Part shown: one piece after another, positions 7,501 through 16,882 of the stretch | Numbering within the stretch: position 1 is the first letter of the stretch | How the letters are laid out: each line of letters begins with the position of its first letter | Assembly: GCA_027575805.1 (NCBI GenBank) | Contig: JANBPU010000314.1 | Location: 1-17,374, forward strand | From: Mycoemilia scoparia | Lineage: Eukaryota > Kickxellomycota > Kickxellomycetes > Kickxellales > Kickxellaceae | Reading direction: 5' to 3' | Length of the DNA stretch: 17,374 nucleotides | The notes under the pieces: model-generated | The model's database searches: none | Seen by the model: the letters and a program-made list of their open reading frames with translations, nothing else | Told to the model about the DNA's origin: nothing | Made by a program: the position numbers and the translations under genes

Positions 7501-10185
7501 CATTCAAACAACACAAACAGCAAAAATTGGGACGTAGCTGTGATTGGAGAGAAACGCCCCCAGGGGGAGGCAGGGGTTAGGAATTAATTCAATTTTGGAA
7601 GGAAATTTTGTTGGAATATAGGCCTCGTCCAATAGTATACGCCCAATAAGTCCTTAATATAGCCCTGATAACCCTCCCCCCCCCCATCAGGATGGTCGCT
7701 CTTTTGGAAGAGTGGTTATAGCGGTGCTCTAACAAACTTCAGCACATACATCGCCGCCAAAGGCAAACAAATGCTGCTTTATAGGCCAACAAAAGAATAA
7801 TAATGGTCCAGCGGGGCTATAGGCACGTGCAAAGAAATAGTAGGGACCATCGGTGTTGTAACTGTTGGACCAAGTGGATACGCCAATGTGGTAAGAGGCG
7901 AGGATGTCATTAGCCAAACACCTTTAAATGGCAAACAAAAGAGTAGCGATTGAAGGATTCCTTGCCAAGATTGAACAAAGGACTGCCACAAACGATATTG
8001 TATATATTAAATTGGCATACACGCATACGCACGTATAACGACCCCTTTTATTTAGGGCCCAGGGGATGCTGTTGCCGCTGCCGCTGCCACTGCCACACAT
8101 TGGACTGATCTAAAAGCAAGATGAGATAAATTGATAAACAACAGGGCTGATGAATGGGGCTTTGATGGCTCTACATGATCTGGAGACTTGATGAAGGCCA
8201 CTCAAATAAATAGTAGTACCACCGAGCATCTTATCTATATATGAAAGGATTGGCGTGGAGACGAAAGGATCGGCAGCATGGCATGTGTTGGACAGGCACA
8301 AATACTACAAAACGGGGGAGCAGCGCAGTGGCCATTCGAATCAGCGGCCAGCGGGATATAGGAGGAAAGGATGGGCATGTAGAATTACGGACAAACAGAG
8401 CCCGCCAAATTTAGGTGGGGGATTCAAGGCTAAGGGATCTTGGCAAAGATCAAGTTGTTCTGCAGCAAGAAAGAAATCAAGACTTAAAGTCGGCAACAGG
8501 GAATGGTGTGGCAGCAGCGACCTACCACCGAGTTCTACTGCAACCACCACATTCCTGGCTGCCTTGTGCGACATTGGGTCCCTTGTGTTTCGCATATGTT
8601 CCGTTGCTGCATCCGCCGCCGCTGCCACCGCCCCGGCCTCCTATGGCTAAGCCCTCGACCACTGACTTCCTGTCTGCCTTTGCGGGTATGCCCATCCTAC
8701 TATTGCATCCCCACACAGGCGCTGTTCTGTGACCACCAAAAGCACAGCCTACTCATCCCGCCCTCATCAGATAGCCCCACTTCCATTCCTGTACATTTGT
8801 GTTTGCAACAAAACTTTGCCAGCGCAGCCAATAGCAGCATGTGGCCAAAGCTAAGCCTTAATGGGATCCCTATGAGTCCACATTAGTTTTCATAGACCCT
8901 GGCCATGAGTGCTTCAGCAAGATCAACGCCAGCTGTCTACCACTGCTTTGTAGCTCTCCCCAGATAACACAGAAGATGGCGAATATACCTTGCATAGGCT
9001 TGTGTGTGCATATACTCGCGAGCAGTGGTGGCCAGGCCAAAAGGGGTGGGGGATGGCAGAATTATAATGTCTAAAAGAAGCAAGCCCACAAACAGTGGCC
9101 AGCGCATGCCTGTGCAAACTAACAAGTTTTGATTGCCGTGCCATTCTAATAACCAAAGCCCTCTTTTGCTGCATTTTCCCACTAACGCTTATGATTAACT
9201 CGGGTATTAATATTGAACGGCGGCCATTTGGATTTGTCCACCCACCACCAGCCTATCGACTTTCTTTCACTCGTTTTCGCTCTAGCACATACCAAAGAGG
9301 CCATCATTGTAATCTGCTGTGTGTGTCTTGGTGATTGTCAACCAGGCGCTCTTCATAATCAAGCACACGCACATTGGGCTGCCTGCTTCTGGGCTTAGCT
9401 TGCAAATATCAGATCATCACAAAGGAGCGACTGACCTACGGGCACTGTCCCTCCCTTCCCATCAGCATTGCCTGGCGGTCCTCGGTATTGGTAGGCTGTT
9501 CTGGCTAACCAAACACCACCCTCCTCGGAACTTGAAATCAGTCACCAGCGTCGCTTCCACACCCCAGAAACCGAGACAGACAGACAGACTCAACAGAGGT
9601 CACAGTGTGGGCTCGGGAATACATGCCCAACTGGTTGCTGTGCTGTTCCTTCCATCATCCTCGGTATTCACATTGACAAAGATTCGTTTCTCTCTTTTTT
9701 GCTTTTGAACATTTTGAGTTTTCATTCACTCATTGATATACGTAAGTTTTCGTCTCCTGCCCTCCCTCCTTTCCCGGCCATTGCTCTTGGTGCTGCTGCC
9801 AGACAGCTCTTCTCTTTACAGCTACAACGATCACGGCATCTGTGTTCCATTGTATGCAAAAGAAGCACACACACACACACAACAGCACAGCCGCCAGCTC
9901 TTCCCTCTCCTTATATCTTGAACACACGTACGCCTCATTCTCTCTGCCTGGCCCTGTATCTATGTTACATGTTCTTCCCTTCCACCTTTGTGCGTGTATG
10001 TGCTTTATATAGTATTTCCACAGCACATCGTTGCCACCATCTAGCGATATATTTTTACTTTTGCTTCCAATTTACTCTTTTACCAACCATCTTTCTCTCT
10101 CCATCCTCATCTTCCTACTTCTTGGTATAATAGTTCTTCTAGTGTTGCTGCTGGTACTGTTGCTTTTACTATCACAACCCTTATG
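4541..10185. other. Long gene-poor region upstream of the transcription factor
   Basis: About 5.6 kb without a frame I can defend. Open frames are short, mostly lack a good ATG, overlap on both strands and show no domains. Positions 4541-6400 are AT-rich. A GAATGGAT doublet lies at 5665-5680, and CAG/GTAGTA runs near 6606-6640. A CCCCC-A-GGGGG palindrome lies at 7557-7567 and a C10 run at 7676-7685. From about 8000 the sequence becomes GC-richer and then pyrimidine-rich on the plus strand (9640-10190), with (CA)8 at 9866-9881. No tRNA was found. A GTAAGT donor at 9742 with a pyrimidine-rich acceptor ending at 9821 would make an 80-nt intron if this part is transcribed. A heavily spliced gene or noncoding RNA cannot be excluded. 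Confidence 0.5.
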
Positions 10186-10240
10186 CTCTTTGCTACTGCT
10201 TATATCTAAAGACAGAGAGAATTATTGTTTGTGTTTCTTT

Positions 10241-10264
10241 CTCTCTCTCTCTCTCTCTCTCTCT
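10241..10264 (+). repeat. (CT)12 microsatellite / pyrimidine tract
   Basis: Twelve perfect CT units sit about 30 nt upstream of the TATA-like box. CT-rich tracts just upstream of transcription starts are common in fungal promoters, so this may be functional as well as a simple repeat. Confidence 0.85.
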
Positions 10265-10293
10265 TGGTGCGTGGGCGTGGGTGCGGAGAAGCT

Positions 10294-10300
10294 TATATAA
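10294..10300 (+). promoter_or_regulatory. TATA box candidate for the Zn2Cys6 gene
   Basis: TATATAA lies just after a (CT)12 tract. The last upstream ATG is at 10183, and the ATG-free leader lies downstream of this box, which fits transcription starting in roughly the 10320-10450 interval. The start site itself is not visible. Confidence 0.5.
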
Positions 10301-10543
10301 TAATCAGGCCTATATATCTTTGTTGATTTGTTCTCTTAGACAAGCTCGGAGTTAGCCGACCGACTGACCAAGCCAGTGTGACCGGGCGTGTGTTGTATTA
10401 TTAGACCGTGTTCTCGCCGCGTATCCTGTACTATATTTTTTCTGGAACGCAGCCCAGCTAGCCTCCCAAGGATTCAAGAGCATACATAGCCAGCAACAGG
10501 CCTTTTTGTGTGTTTGTCGTGGATAGATACAAATACCATTGTT

Positions 10544-10664
10544 GTGAGTATATTTTATTGTTTATTCGGGCTTTGTGTTGGTGCGCCGTGTGTGTCTCTA
10601 CTTGCTCTCTCTCTCTTTCCCTTTCTCGTTTATCCAACATCAGCCACACCCGCTATCTCCACAG
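10544..10664 (+). other. Candidate 5'-UTR intron
   Basis: GTGAGT at 10544 and a pyrimidine-rich acceptor ending CTATCTCCACAG at 10664 bound 121 nt with a CT-rich interior and a CCAAC branch-like site near 10634. Length and signals suit a fungal intron. An alternative donor GTAAGA at 10920 could pair with CATTTGCAG ending at 10999. Confidence 0.35.
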
Positions 10665-10882
10665 AACAAAGAAAGAGACAGAATAGGAGTTGTGGTTGTG
10701 CTACTCTTCAAGGTACACCACACATACATTCACATACACTTAGGCGGACCGAGATACATATAATTACAAGCTTTCGTTTTGACCAAAAACTACTACGGTT
10801 AGCCAGTCACTGTCCGAATATTGCCAAAGCTAGAAGCAGAAGTAGCTAGCGGTAGTTGCTGGGGGAGTTGCGTAGACCCGTC

Positions 10883-10900
10883 TGTGTGTGTGTGTGTGTG
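10883..10900 (+). repeat. (TG)9 microsatellite
   Basis: Nine perfect TG units in the predicted leader. No function is evident. Confidence 0.9.
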
Positions 10901-10964
10901 TAGAATCTAAAAGGATTATTGTAAGATATAGAGACATACCAGCCCAGAAAGATAGATTGTCTTT

Positions 10965-10985
10965 AGCAGCAGCAGCAGCAGCAGC
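10965..10985 (+). repeat. (AGC)7 microsatellite
   Basis: Seven perfect AGC units in the predicted leader, outside the coding frame. The same trinucleotide type encodes polyglutamine further down in the gene. Confidence 0.9.
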
Positions 10986-11225
10986 AAGAGCATTTGCAGG
11001 ACAAATTCACCAAAAAACCACTCTGCAAGCGATCATCACTCAGCATCATCGCCAGAATTTTTCCATAATAGTTTCTCGGCTCATACAAATTGTGTGCCCC
11101 GTTTCCTTTCGTTCGCACTAACAAAAAGGCTCATCAGCGTAGATTTCAGAGATACGTACTGCAGGGATACTATATATACTCCCGTTTAAGGAAGAACCAA
11201 ACATCTGGACCCAGGGGCGGTAGTA

Positions 11226-11231
11226 GATGTG
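11226..11231 (+). promoter_or_regulatory. Start-stop upstream ORF (ATG TGA)
   Basis: This is the only ATG in more than 1 kb before the main start, and it is followed at once by TGA. It lies in a different frame, 23 nt before the main ATG. Its context is poor (T at -3), so many ribosomes should scan past it. Minimal start-stop uORFs are known in other systems to stall ribosomes and reduce downstream initiation. A regulatory role here is inferred from position only. Confidence 0.45.
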
Positions 11232-11254
11232 AAGTAGGACAGCAAAACAACCAT

Positions 11255-14200
11255 ATGCCGAGGCCTATAAACACGCCGATTCTAACGACCTGCGAACTTT
11301 GCCGGCGACGAAAAGTCAAGTGTGACGGCCGGACACCGAAATGCCGTAACTGTATCCGCCATGAGGCCGAATGTATATATCGGGAGTCTTATCGACATGG
11401 GCCACGTCGGCGTAATCATGCCCGAAATCAGCAACAGCAGCTTTCATCATCAACAGCAGCAGCAGCACAAAATACCGCTGGTGCTACAGGGCCTGGCGAC
11501 AGGAATAGTGGTGGCTCGAGAATGGTGGCTGCAACAGGTGGCCAAAATATTCAAGGTGGTGGTGGTCTGACAATCAGAACAGCAAAAACTGGCGGTGATT
11601 CTTCAGCGCCTATTATTTCGGCATCTGCAAAACCAAACAGCGGAAGTGCTGGTGGTGGTGGTGGTGGTGGTGTAGGGGGTAGTGCTGCTGGCGCTGCAAG
11701 TAGTAATGTATCCACACCAGTAGCCACAGAGCCAGCTTCAGGCACTGCGGCAGCACAAATGTCTGTATTACCATTGTCCTTGTCGGCGAATGTTGTTACG
11801 CCACACAACCAGGGAAGGCTAGGCGGGGGTAGTGGTGGTGATAGACTGGCAGCCACCACTAGCAACAGCGTCAACAGTATGGCGGCGGATAACAATGGAG
11901 GAGCCAGCAGTGGTAATAATAGAAACTCTGCAGCTTTGGAAACACCGCCTATTCAGGATAATAATGGAGGAAGCGGAAATAATAGCCGAGGTACATATCC
12001 ATATAATCAATACCATCATCACAGTCATTATCACCACCAGCAGCAGCAGGCAGCTCATTACCAAGAACAAGTTCCTCGCAAGGATCCTCCTATGGCAATG
12101 ATGGCTGTGGGTGGACCTGGACCAGGCGGAAGTTCCTCGGTGGTGACAAGAACACCTTCATCTTCAACTTCTGGAAATAATAAAAATAGTGGAGGCAGTA
12201 GTGGCTATTATCACCATGGCCATAGCACTCCATCATCGTCTGGCCATCACGGCAGCGGTGCGTCTCATCCATATTCCACCTCTGATAGGCAGGGCTACAG
12301 AACTACTGGAAGCCCGGCCGTAGCAGCTATTCCTCAAGCAAATGGTGACTATAACATGCCAAACTATCCACCTCCACCAGGCCAAACACCTTATAACCAC
12401 CACCATCACCCTCACCCTCATCATCATCATCATCATCAACACCATAGTCATCATCAACAGCAACAGCGAGTTAGCCCGTATGAATACAAGAGTAGTAACA
12501 TTAGGGATTATGAACACCAAAAGATTCCAGGCTCAGTAGCCTCGATTCCAGAAAACAAATTGCTGCCACCACCACATCAACCTCAGCCTCAACACAGTCG
12601 CCCTCACCACCATCACTTTAATAGAGATGGCTCGCCAACCCCTTCCACAGCAACAGCCATGTTTAGCCATAACAACAGCATTGGGGATAGGCCAAATACG
12701 AACAATAATAATATTGAAGGAAACAACAACAATAGTATGATTACTGGGATGAAAAGACCAAGATCGCCGCCAAATAGTAATAATAATACTACTACCACTG
12801 CTGCTGCTGCTGCTGCCGCTGTTACTGGCGGAGGAGGTACTTTGGATAGCCGGTATTATATGCCCAGAAACACTTATCCAAATGAAAATGGTCACCAATC
12901 TCAATGGAAATCTCAACCAGGAGATTTATCCCACACACAACAGCAGCAGCAGCAGCAGCAGCAGCATGGCCAGCAAGATTATTATCCATCATCACAAAGA
13001 CCCATTTCACCTAGACAACCACCACCACCATATTATCCTCAGCATCATCATAATCACCACCATCACCACAACAAAAACAGCACATCGATATTAGGCCAAT
13101 CCAACAGTCCCATTAACAACAACAAGCCTAATTCTCCTAATACAATGGTTTCTCCACAAAGACAACAAACACTGCCACTACCACAACATCAACAACAGCA
13201 GCGTGGATTGGAAGATAGTGGGAGTAGTAGTAATAACAATAATAATAAATCCAGTAGTGGAGGAATGGGACTAAGTCATTTGGTAGAAGCTAGTAACCGG
13301 GTTACCAATACTAACGATGATGATAACAATAATAACGGAGCTGGTGATCATAGATTGGCAGTTATAGGACAAGATCATCAGGGTATGAGATCAAGTAATG
13401 GTGGTGGTGGTAGTAGTAGTAGTAGTACTAGTACTAGTACTAATAATGATACCATGTTAGATTCTAATCGGAATATATTTACAAGTCATGAAAATCACAA
13501 TCGAGATAGCAGCAATAACATTGTTGTGACTGATAGAACCACCGCTGCTACTACTAATACTCCTCGCCATGCTGTTACATGGAATAGTCCAGTTCCTGTT
13601 AATAGTACAGGTGAATATAGTAGTAGTAGTGGTCGGCCACAGCAACAATCAGCACTGAATCCTCTTCTTCCTCCTCTTCCTTTACAACAACAACAACATA
13701 ATAATAATAATAATGTTCATGTATATCATCATCCACAAACCACAGCAAACCCGCAACCACCACCACCACCACCAACAGCAATGCCAAATACAGCTCCAGG
13801 AACAGTAGTGGGTGGAGAAGATCAAATTGGGTATAGCTTGACAAGCTATGACAAAAACAAGTTGCTGCGATTCTTTTTTACGCAGGTGCAGGCCCGTCGG
13901 TGGTCGATAGTTCATCCCGGGGTGTTTTGGGCCAAATACAAGATCAATAAAGTGGGCGATTTCTTGATGAAGTCGATATTGTTGTTGGCTAGTTCGTTTG
14001 GTGGATCCATAGTGTTGCCAACCAAAGTGTCGGAGATATTGGTTAAACGGTTTGAAAAGGAGTGTAGACAAAAAATGTTGGAGATTGAGAGTGTTGAGCT
14101 TGAATATTCAAACTTGATGATGAAAGAGGGTGGTGGTGGTTGTGTTGAGAGTAGTAGCAGCAACAGTAGTAAAAATAATGACAATAATAGTAAGGATAAT

Positions 14201-16882
14201 GTTGCTGCTGCTGCTGCTGCTGGTGGAGCATCTAGTGAGATGGATCAATATATTGGTGCAAGTAGTATTGATACGATCCAGGCGTATTTGTTGGTCGGTG
14301 TGTATGAGGGAGGAATGGGACGGATACAAAATATGTGGAAATATACGACTATTGCTCTAAGAATGGTCAAGAGATTGCAATTCCGAGGAGTCAATTATCC
14401 GTGGGATCGAGCTAGAATTACGAGTCGAATGGAATTATTGCAATTGTTGGGAAATATTGATACTAACAACAGTAGTAGTAGCAATAATGCTGCAGCTAAT
14501 AAGAGAAGACGTACTACTAAATTGGGAGGATATAGAAATAATAGTAGTATTACTCCGGGATTACATAATGAAGATAACATTGATGATGGCAGGAAGAATA
14601 ATAATAATAATAATAACCAGGATCAAAATGACATAGCACCAGCAGGAGGCAGTAGTAGTAGTAGTGGATTACTACTACCAAAGGGGGGTGGTGGCCAAGA
14701 TACCGCTGGTGGTGGTGACGATATAGTTTATGATTTCGAACACGAGTATCTGATCCGAACATTTTGGTATGCCTTTTTCTGCGATACTTTTTCAGCATGC
14801 AATGCGTTTGAACATACAAACGTGCTGGTTCCTTCCCAACTCCCAATGTTCCCGACTTATGATGATGCGTACCGTCGAACCAAGGTTACAGCCAAACTGG
14901 ACCCAACTTCACCAAAAGGTTATATTCTAGAATACCAGACTCCGCGAATAGACAAAGGCCCACCACCACCACCACCACCATCAAGAAGTGGCGGTGGTCC
15001 CAATTTTTGTAACGATGCTGGTGATACTGGTGGCGGAAGAGGTGGTAGTGTACCATCCGAAGATGGACAATGGGTTGAAAATGACGAAACCTTTGCTGAC
15101 GTAATTGGTGAAATAGGATATACAGCCTACCTAGTAACCCAATTCCGACTGCTAAGCATCATCAATAACATTGCAGTACGATGCAATTTTGACGGCCATA
15201 TCCCACCAATCGAAGAATTCCTCAATATTGAAAGAGAGCTGATACAATCGCATCGAAATATTCCCAAGCGACTCCGTCTTGATATTGATCAGATAGAGAC
15301 CGATGATCTTAGCAATAAAGAGATTAGCACGTTGTATGAGCTTATAATGCTGGAGTTTACGATCCACTTTGCCCGGACGTCCTTGTATAGAGTATCGTTG
15401 GTAGCCTCTATGGGCCGTGATCCTCGGTCGTATTATTCGATAAAGTTTCCGATGGGGTATATAGATGAGTCCAAGATATCTAGTGTGTTTATGGAGGATC
15501 ATACCAGGAAATCGAGTAAGCCGGTGACATCACCAGTAACTTCGGCCACATCTTCGGCTGCTTCCCCTTATTCTAGGATTCGTGGAAATCGCAATGAGCC
15601 GGCGGCGGCGAAACCTGGTGGTGGTGGTGGTGACATACTGCAAGTAGACGATGGTGGTTGTGGAGGTTTCCAGAATCATCATCCAGTCGACGATCATAAT
15701 ATTCCTACTGGTACCACCACACCATCTTCCCACAGATCCAAAAAGAAGCACGGCCAAAAAACTGCCAGATATGAAGGATATACCCAAGAATTGCTTCAAA
15801 AGAGTCGCAGGGAATGTATAAAATCTGCAGACCGAGTGGTCGAGATATTGGAATTGGCACGGACACTTGAATTGGAGCAGCAGGGGATGCATTTGTGGCA
15901 GATGCAGCTGATGACCACCGTATCGATGGTTATAATTGACCAGATGCATTCTAGCGATGATAATGAAGCGTGGAGTGCGATGTTGAAGCTAATGGAGATA
16001 TTGCGAGGGATCCGATGGGCAGCATGGAGAAAGCCAGTCCATGTTATGTTGTTTACTGTCTTGTATGCATTGTTGGATCCCAGGCTTCGACTTCGGGATC
16101 CTAATAGTCTGTCTAACTCTGGAAATTCGGTCGTCACCACGACCACCGATGGTGGTGGATGTGGATTGGGAAGAAGCCTGACGACAGACAATAATAGTAA
16201 TAATATGAATGTTGATGATGGCAACAACGATGATGATGATGGTGTGGCCAGCCAAAGAAGTGCTGATGACATGTATCCAAATGACACAATGTCGGGTGCT
16301 AGTAAACGATGGAAGTATCATCAAGTCCCAGAGGATTTAGTCAGACCCTCGGTATTGTCTCCCGTAGTGCTTGATAGCAAAAACCCATTTCCACCGAACC
16401 ATGTGCTCAGTATAATCATGGGAAGCCTAGGCATGACGCCAGAGCAATTCTTTACGCCGATATTCCCGTTGCTCAAAGAATATGATATTACCAAGAGTCT
16501 GGGTGGTGAATGGTATATGCTTGAAGAGTTGGTTAGAGATTATTGGGCTAACAAGAATGGTGGTGGTGGCGGCGGTGGCGGAGGATCTGCAGGATCAAAT
16601 TTACCGTCCGGTAAGCAACGACGAGGACAGCGGCCGGGTAAAGGAAAGGCACGTGGTGGCGTGGGAAGTAAAGATCCAAATAATGGGGGCTTTATGGACG
16701 GTAATACTAAAGATGGTAATGATGGAGGGAGTAGTATGGCTGGAAGCGGCAATGAGGATGAGGCCAATGAACAGCAGCGCAATATGCCCGCATCGTACTC
16801 ATCAAAGATATTTAATCAGTTTCCCGCACATTGGTCTCAAGGTCGTCATCATGATAGTTTGGGTAACCAGGCTATATTCTAA
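11255..16882 (+). CDS. Large Zn2Cys6 (zinc binuclear cluster) fungal transcription factor
   Basis: 1875 aa, a predicted nuclear DNA-binding regulator. C13-X2-C16-X6-C23-X6-C30-X2-C33-X6-C40 is a complete Zn2Cys6 cluster, followed by a basic stretch (GPRRRNHARN). Residues about 60-855 are low-complexity: G133-139, a His-rich stretch from H382, A516-522, Q562-570 and long N/S/T runs. The regulator core matches the fungal transcription-factor middle domain. It has IVHPGVFW (885-892), a YLLxGVYEGGMGR segment with a downstream helix (about 1005-1040), and R1168-x2-W-x2-F-x2-D1177. Conserved-looking blocks at about 862-958, 997-1066, 1156-1235, 1276-1416, 1504-1612 and 1686-1768 are split by disordered inserts, so the protein is much longer than typical members. 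I chose the first in-frame ATG, ten codons before the cluster; the frame stays open upstream to 11072 but has no other ATG. No introns are evident. DNA target and pathway are unknown. Confidence 0.93.
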   Translation: MPRPINTPILTTCELCRRRKVKCDGRTPKCRNCIRHEAECIYRESYRHGPRRRNHARNQQQQLSSSTAAAAQNTAGATGPGDRNSGGSRMVAATGGQNIQGGGGLTIRTAKTGGDSSAPIISASAKPNSGSAGGGGGGGVGGSAAGAASSNVSTPVATEPASGTAAAQMSVLPLSLSANVVTPHNQGRLGGGSGGDRLAATTSNSVNSMAADNNGGASSGNNRNSAALETPPIQDNNGGSGNNSRGTYPYNQYHHHSHYHHQQQQAAHYQEQVPRKDPPMAMMAVGGPGPGGSSSVVTRTPSSSTSGNNKNSGGSSGYYHHGHSTPSSSGHHGSGASHPYSTSDRQGYRTTGSPAVAAIPQANGDYNMPNYPPPPGQTPYNHHHHPHPHHHHHHQHHSHHQQQQRVSPYEYKSSNIRDYEHQKIPGSVASIPENKLLPPPHQPQPQHSRPHHHHFNRDGSPTPSTATAMFSHNNSIGDRPNTNNNNIEGNNNNSMITGMKRPRSPPNSNNNTTTTAAAAAAAVTGGGGTLDSRYYMPRNTYPNENGHQSQWKSQPGDLSHTQQQQQQQQQHGQQDYYPSSQRPISPRQPPPPYYPQHHHNHHHHHNKNSTSILGQSNSPINNNKPNSPNTMVSPQRQQTLPLPQHQQQQRGLEDSGSSSNNNNNKSSSGGMGLSHLVEASNRVTNTNDDDNNNNGAGDHRLAVIGQDHQGMRSSNGGGGSSSSSTSTSTNNDTMLDSNRNIFTSHENHNRDSSNNIVVTDRTTAATTNTPRHAVTWNSPVPVNSTGEYSSSSGRPQQQSALNPLLPPLPLQQQQHNNNNNVHVYHHPQTTANPQPPPPPPTAMPNTAPGTVVGGEDQIGYSLTSYDKNKLLRFFFTQVQARRWSIVHPGVFWAKYKINKVGDFLMKSILLLASSFGGSIVLPTKVSEILVKRFEKECRQKMLEIESVELEYSNLMMKEGGGGCVESSSSNSSKNNDNNSKDNVAAAAAAGGASSEMDQYIGASSIDTIQAYLLVGVYEGGMGRIQNMWKYTTIALRMVKRLQFRGVNYPWDRARITSRMELLQLLGNIDTNNSSSSNNAAANKRRRTTKLGGYRNNSSITPGLHNEDNIDDGRKNNNNNNNQDQNDIAPAGGSSSSSGLLLPKGGGGQDTAGGGDDIVYDFEHEYLIRTFWYAFFCDTFSACNAFEHTNVLVPSQLPMFPTYDDAYRRTKVTAKLDPTSPKGYILEYQTPRIDKGPPPPPPPSRSGGGPNFCNDAGDTGGGRGGSVPSEDGQWVENDETFADVIGEIGYTAYLVTQFRLLSIINNIAVRCNFDGHIPPIEEFLNIERELIQSHRNIPKRLRLDIDQIETDDLSNKEISTLYELIMLEFTIHFARTSLYRVSLVASMGRDPRSYYSIKFPMGYIDESKISSVFMEDHTRKSSKPVTSPVTSATSSAASPYSRIRGNRNEPAAAKPGGGGGDILQVDDGGCGGFQNHHPVDDHNIPTGTTTPSSHRSKKKHGQKTARYEGYTQELLQKSRRECIKSADRVVEILELARTLELEQQGMHLWQMQLMTTVSMVIIDQMHSSDDNEAWSAMLKLMEILRGIRWAAWRKPVHVMLFTVLYALLDPRLRLRDPNSLSNSGNSVVTTTTDGGGCGLGRSLTTDNNSNNMNVDDGNNDDDDGVASQRSADDMYPNDTMSGASKRWKYHQVPEDLVRPSVLSPVVLDSKNPFPPNHVLSIIMGSLGMTPEQFFTPIFPLLKEYDITKSLGGEWYMLEELVRDYWANKNGGGGGGGGGSAGSNLPSGKQRRGQRPGKGKARGGVGSKDPNNGGFMDGNTKDGNDGGSSMAGSGNEDEANEQQRNMPASYSSKIFNQFPAHWSQGRHHDSLGNQAIF
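11432..13809 (+). repeat. Low-complexity, codon-repeat-rich coding segment
   Basis: About 790 codons between the zinc cluster and the regulator core are built largely from in-frame trinucleotide runs. Examples are (GGT)7 at 11651-11671, CAC/CAT His runs from 12398, a GCT/GCC Ala run at 12800-12820, CAA(CAG)8 at 12938-12964 and AGT/ACT runs near 13410-13440. Such tracts arise by replication slippage and encode intrinsically disordered, prion-like sequence. Long frames on the opposite strand here are shadows of these repeats. Confidence 0.9.

Larger units (their letters stand above)
10320..11254 (+). other. Probable long 5' leader, depleted of ATG
   Basis: From 10186 to 11225, more than 1 kb, the plus strand has no ATG in any frame. 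Random sequence would be expected to have around sixteen. Such depletion is what selection against upstream start codons produces in a scanned 5' UTR. The leader contains CT-rich stretches, (TG)9, (AGC)7 and possible splice sites. The main frame is open from the stop at 11069 to the ATG at 11255, giving about 61 non-ATG codons, but no ATG could start there. Confidence 0.6.

Noticed and set aside
8320..8400. Minus-strand tRNA around ATTCGAAT at 8335
   Set aside because: The T-loop-like word lacks a pairing stem and there is no A box at the right distance.
8255..8886. Overlapping open frames of 95-131 codons on both strands
   Set aside because: The GC-rich stretch lowers stop frequency. The frames start at non-ATG codons or overlap each other and show no domain, only Ala/Pro/Ser-rich translation of repeats.
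9319..10130. 129- and 143-codon plus-strand frames upstream of the promoter
   Set aside because: Pyrimidine-rich DNA gives Leu/Ser/Pro/His-rich chance frames; no motif and no good ATG start.
11090..11254. N-terminal extension of the transcription factor beginning at TTG 11090
   Set aside because: The frame is open but contains no ATG. The first ATG lies ten codons before the zinc cluster, the usual position for this family. Near-cognate initiation is possible but unsupported.
11551..16782. Numerous minus-strand frames within the large coding region
   Set aside because: They are complements of codon repeats in the real frame and translate to mono-residue runs.
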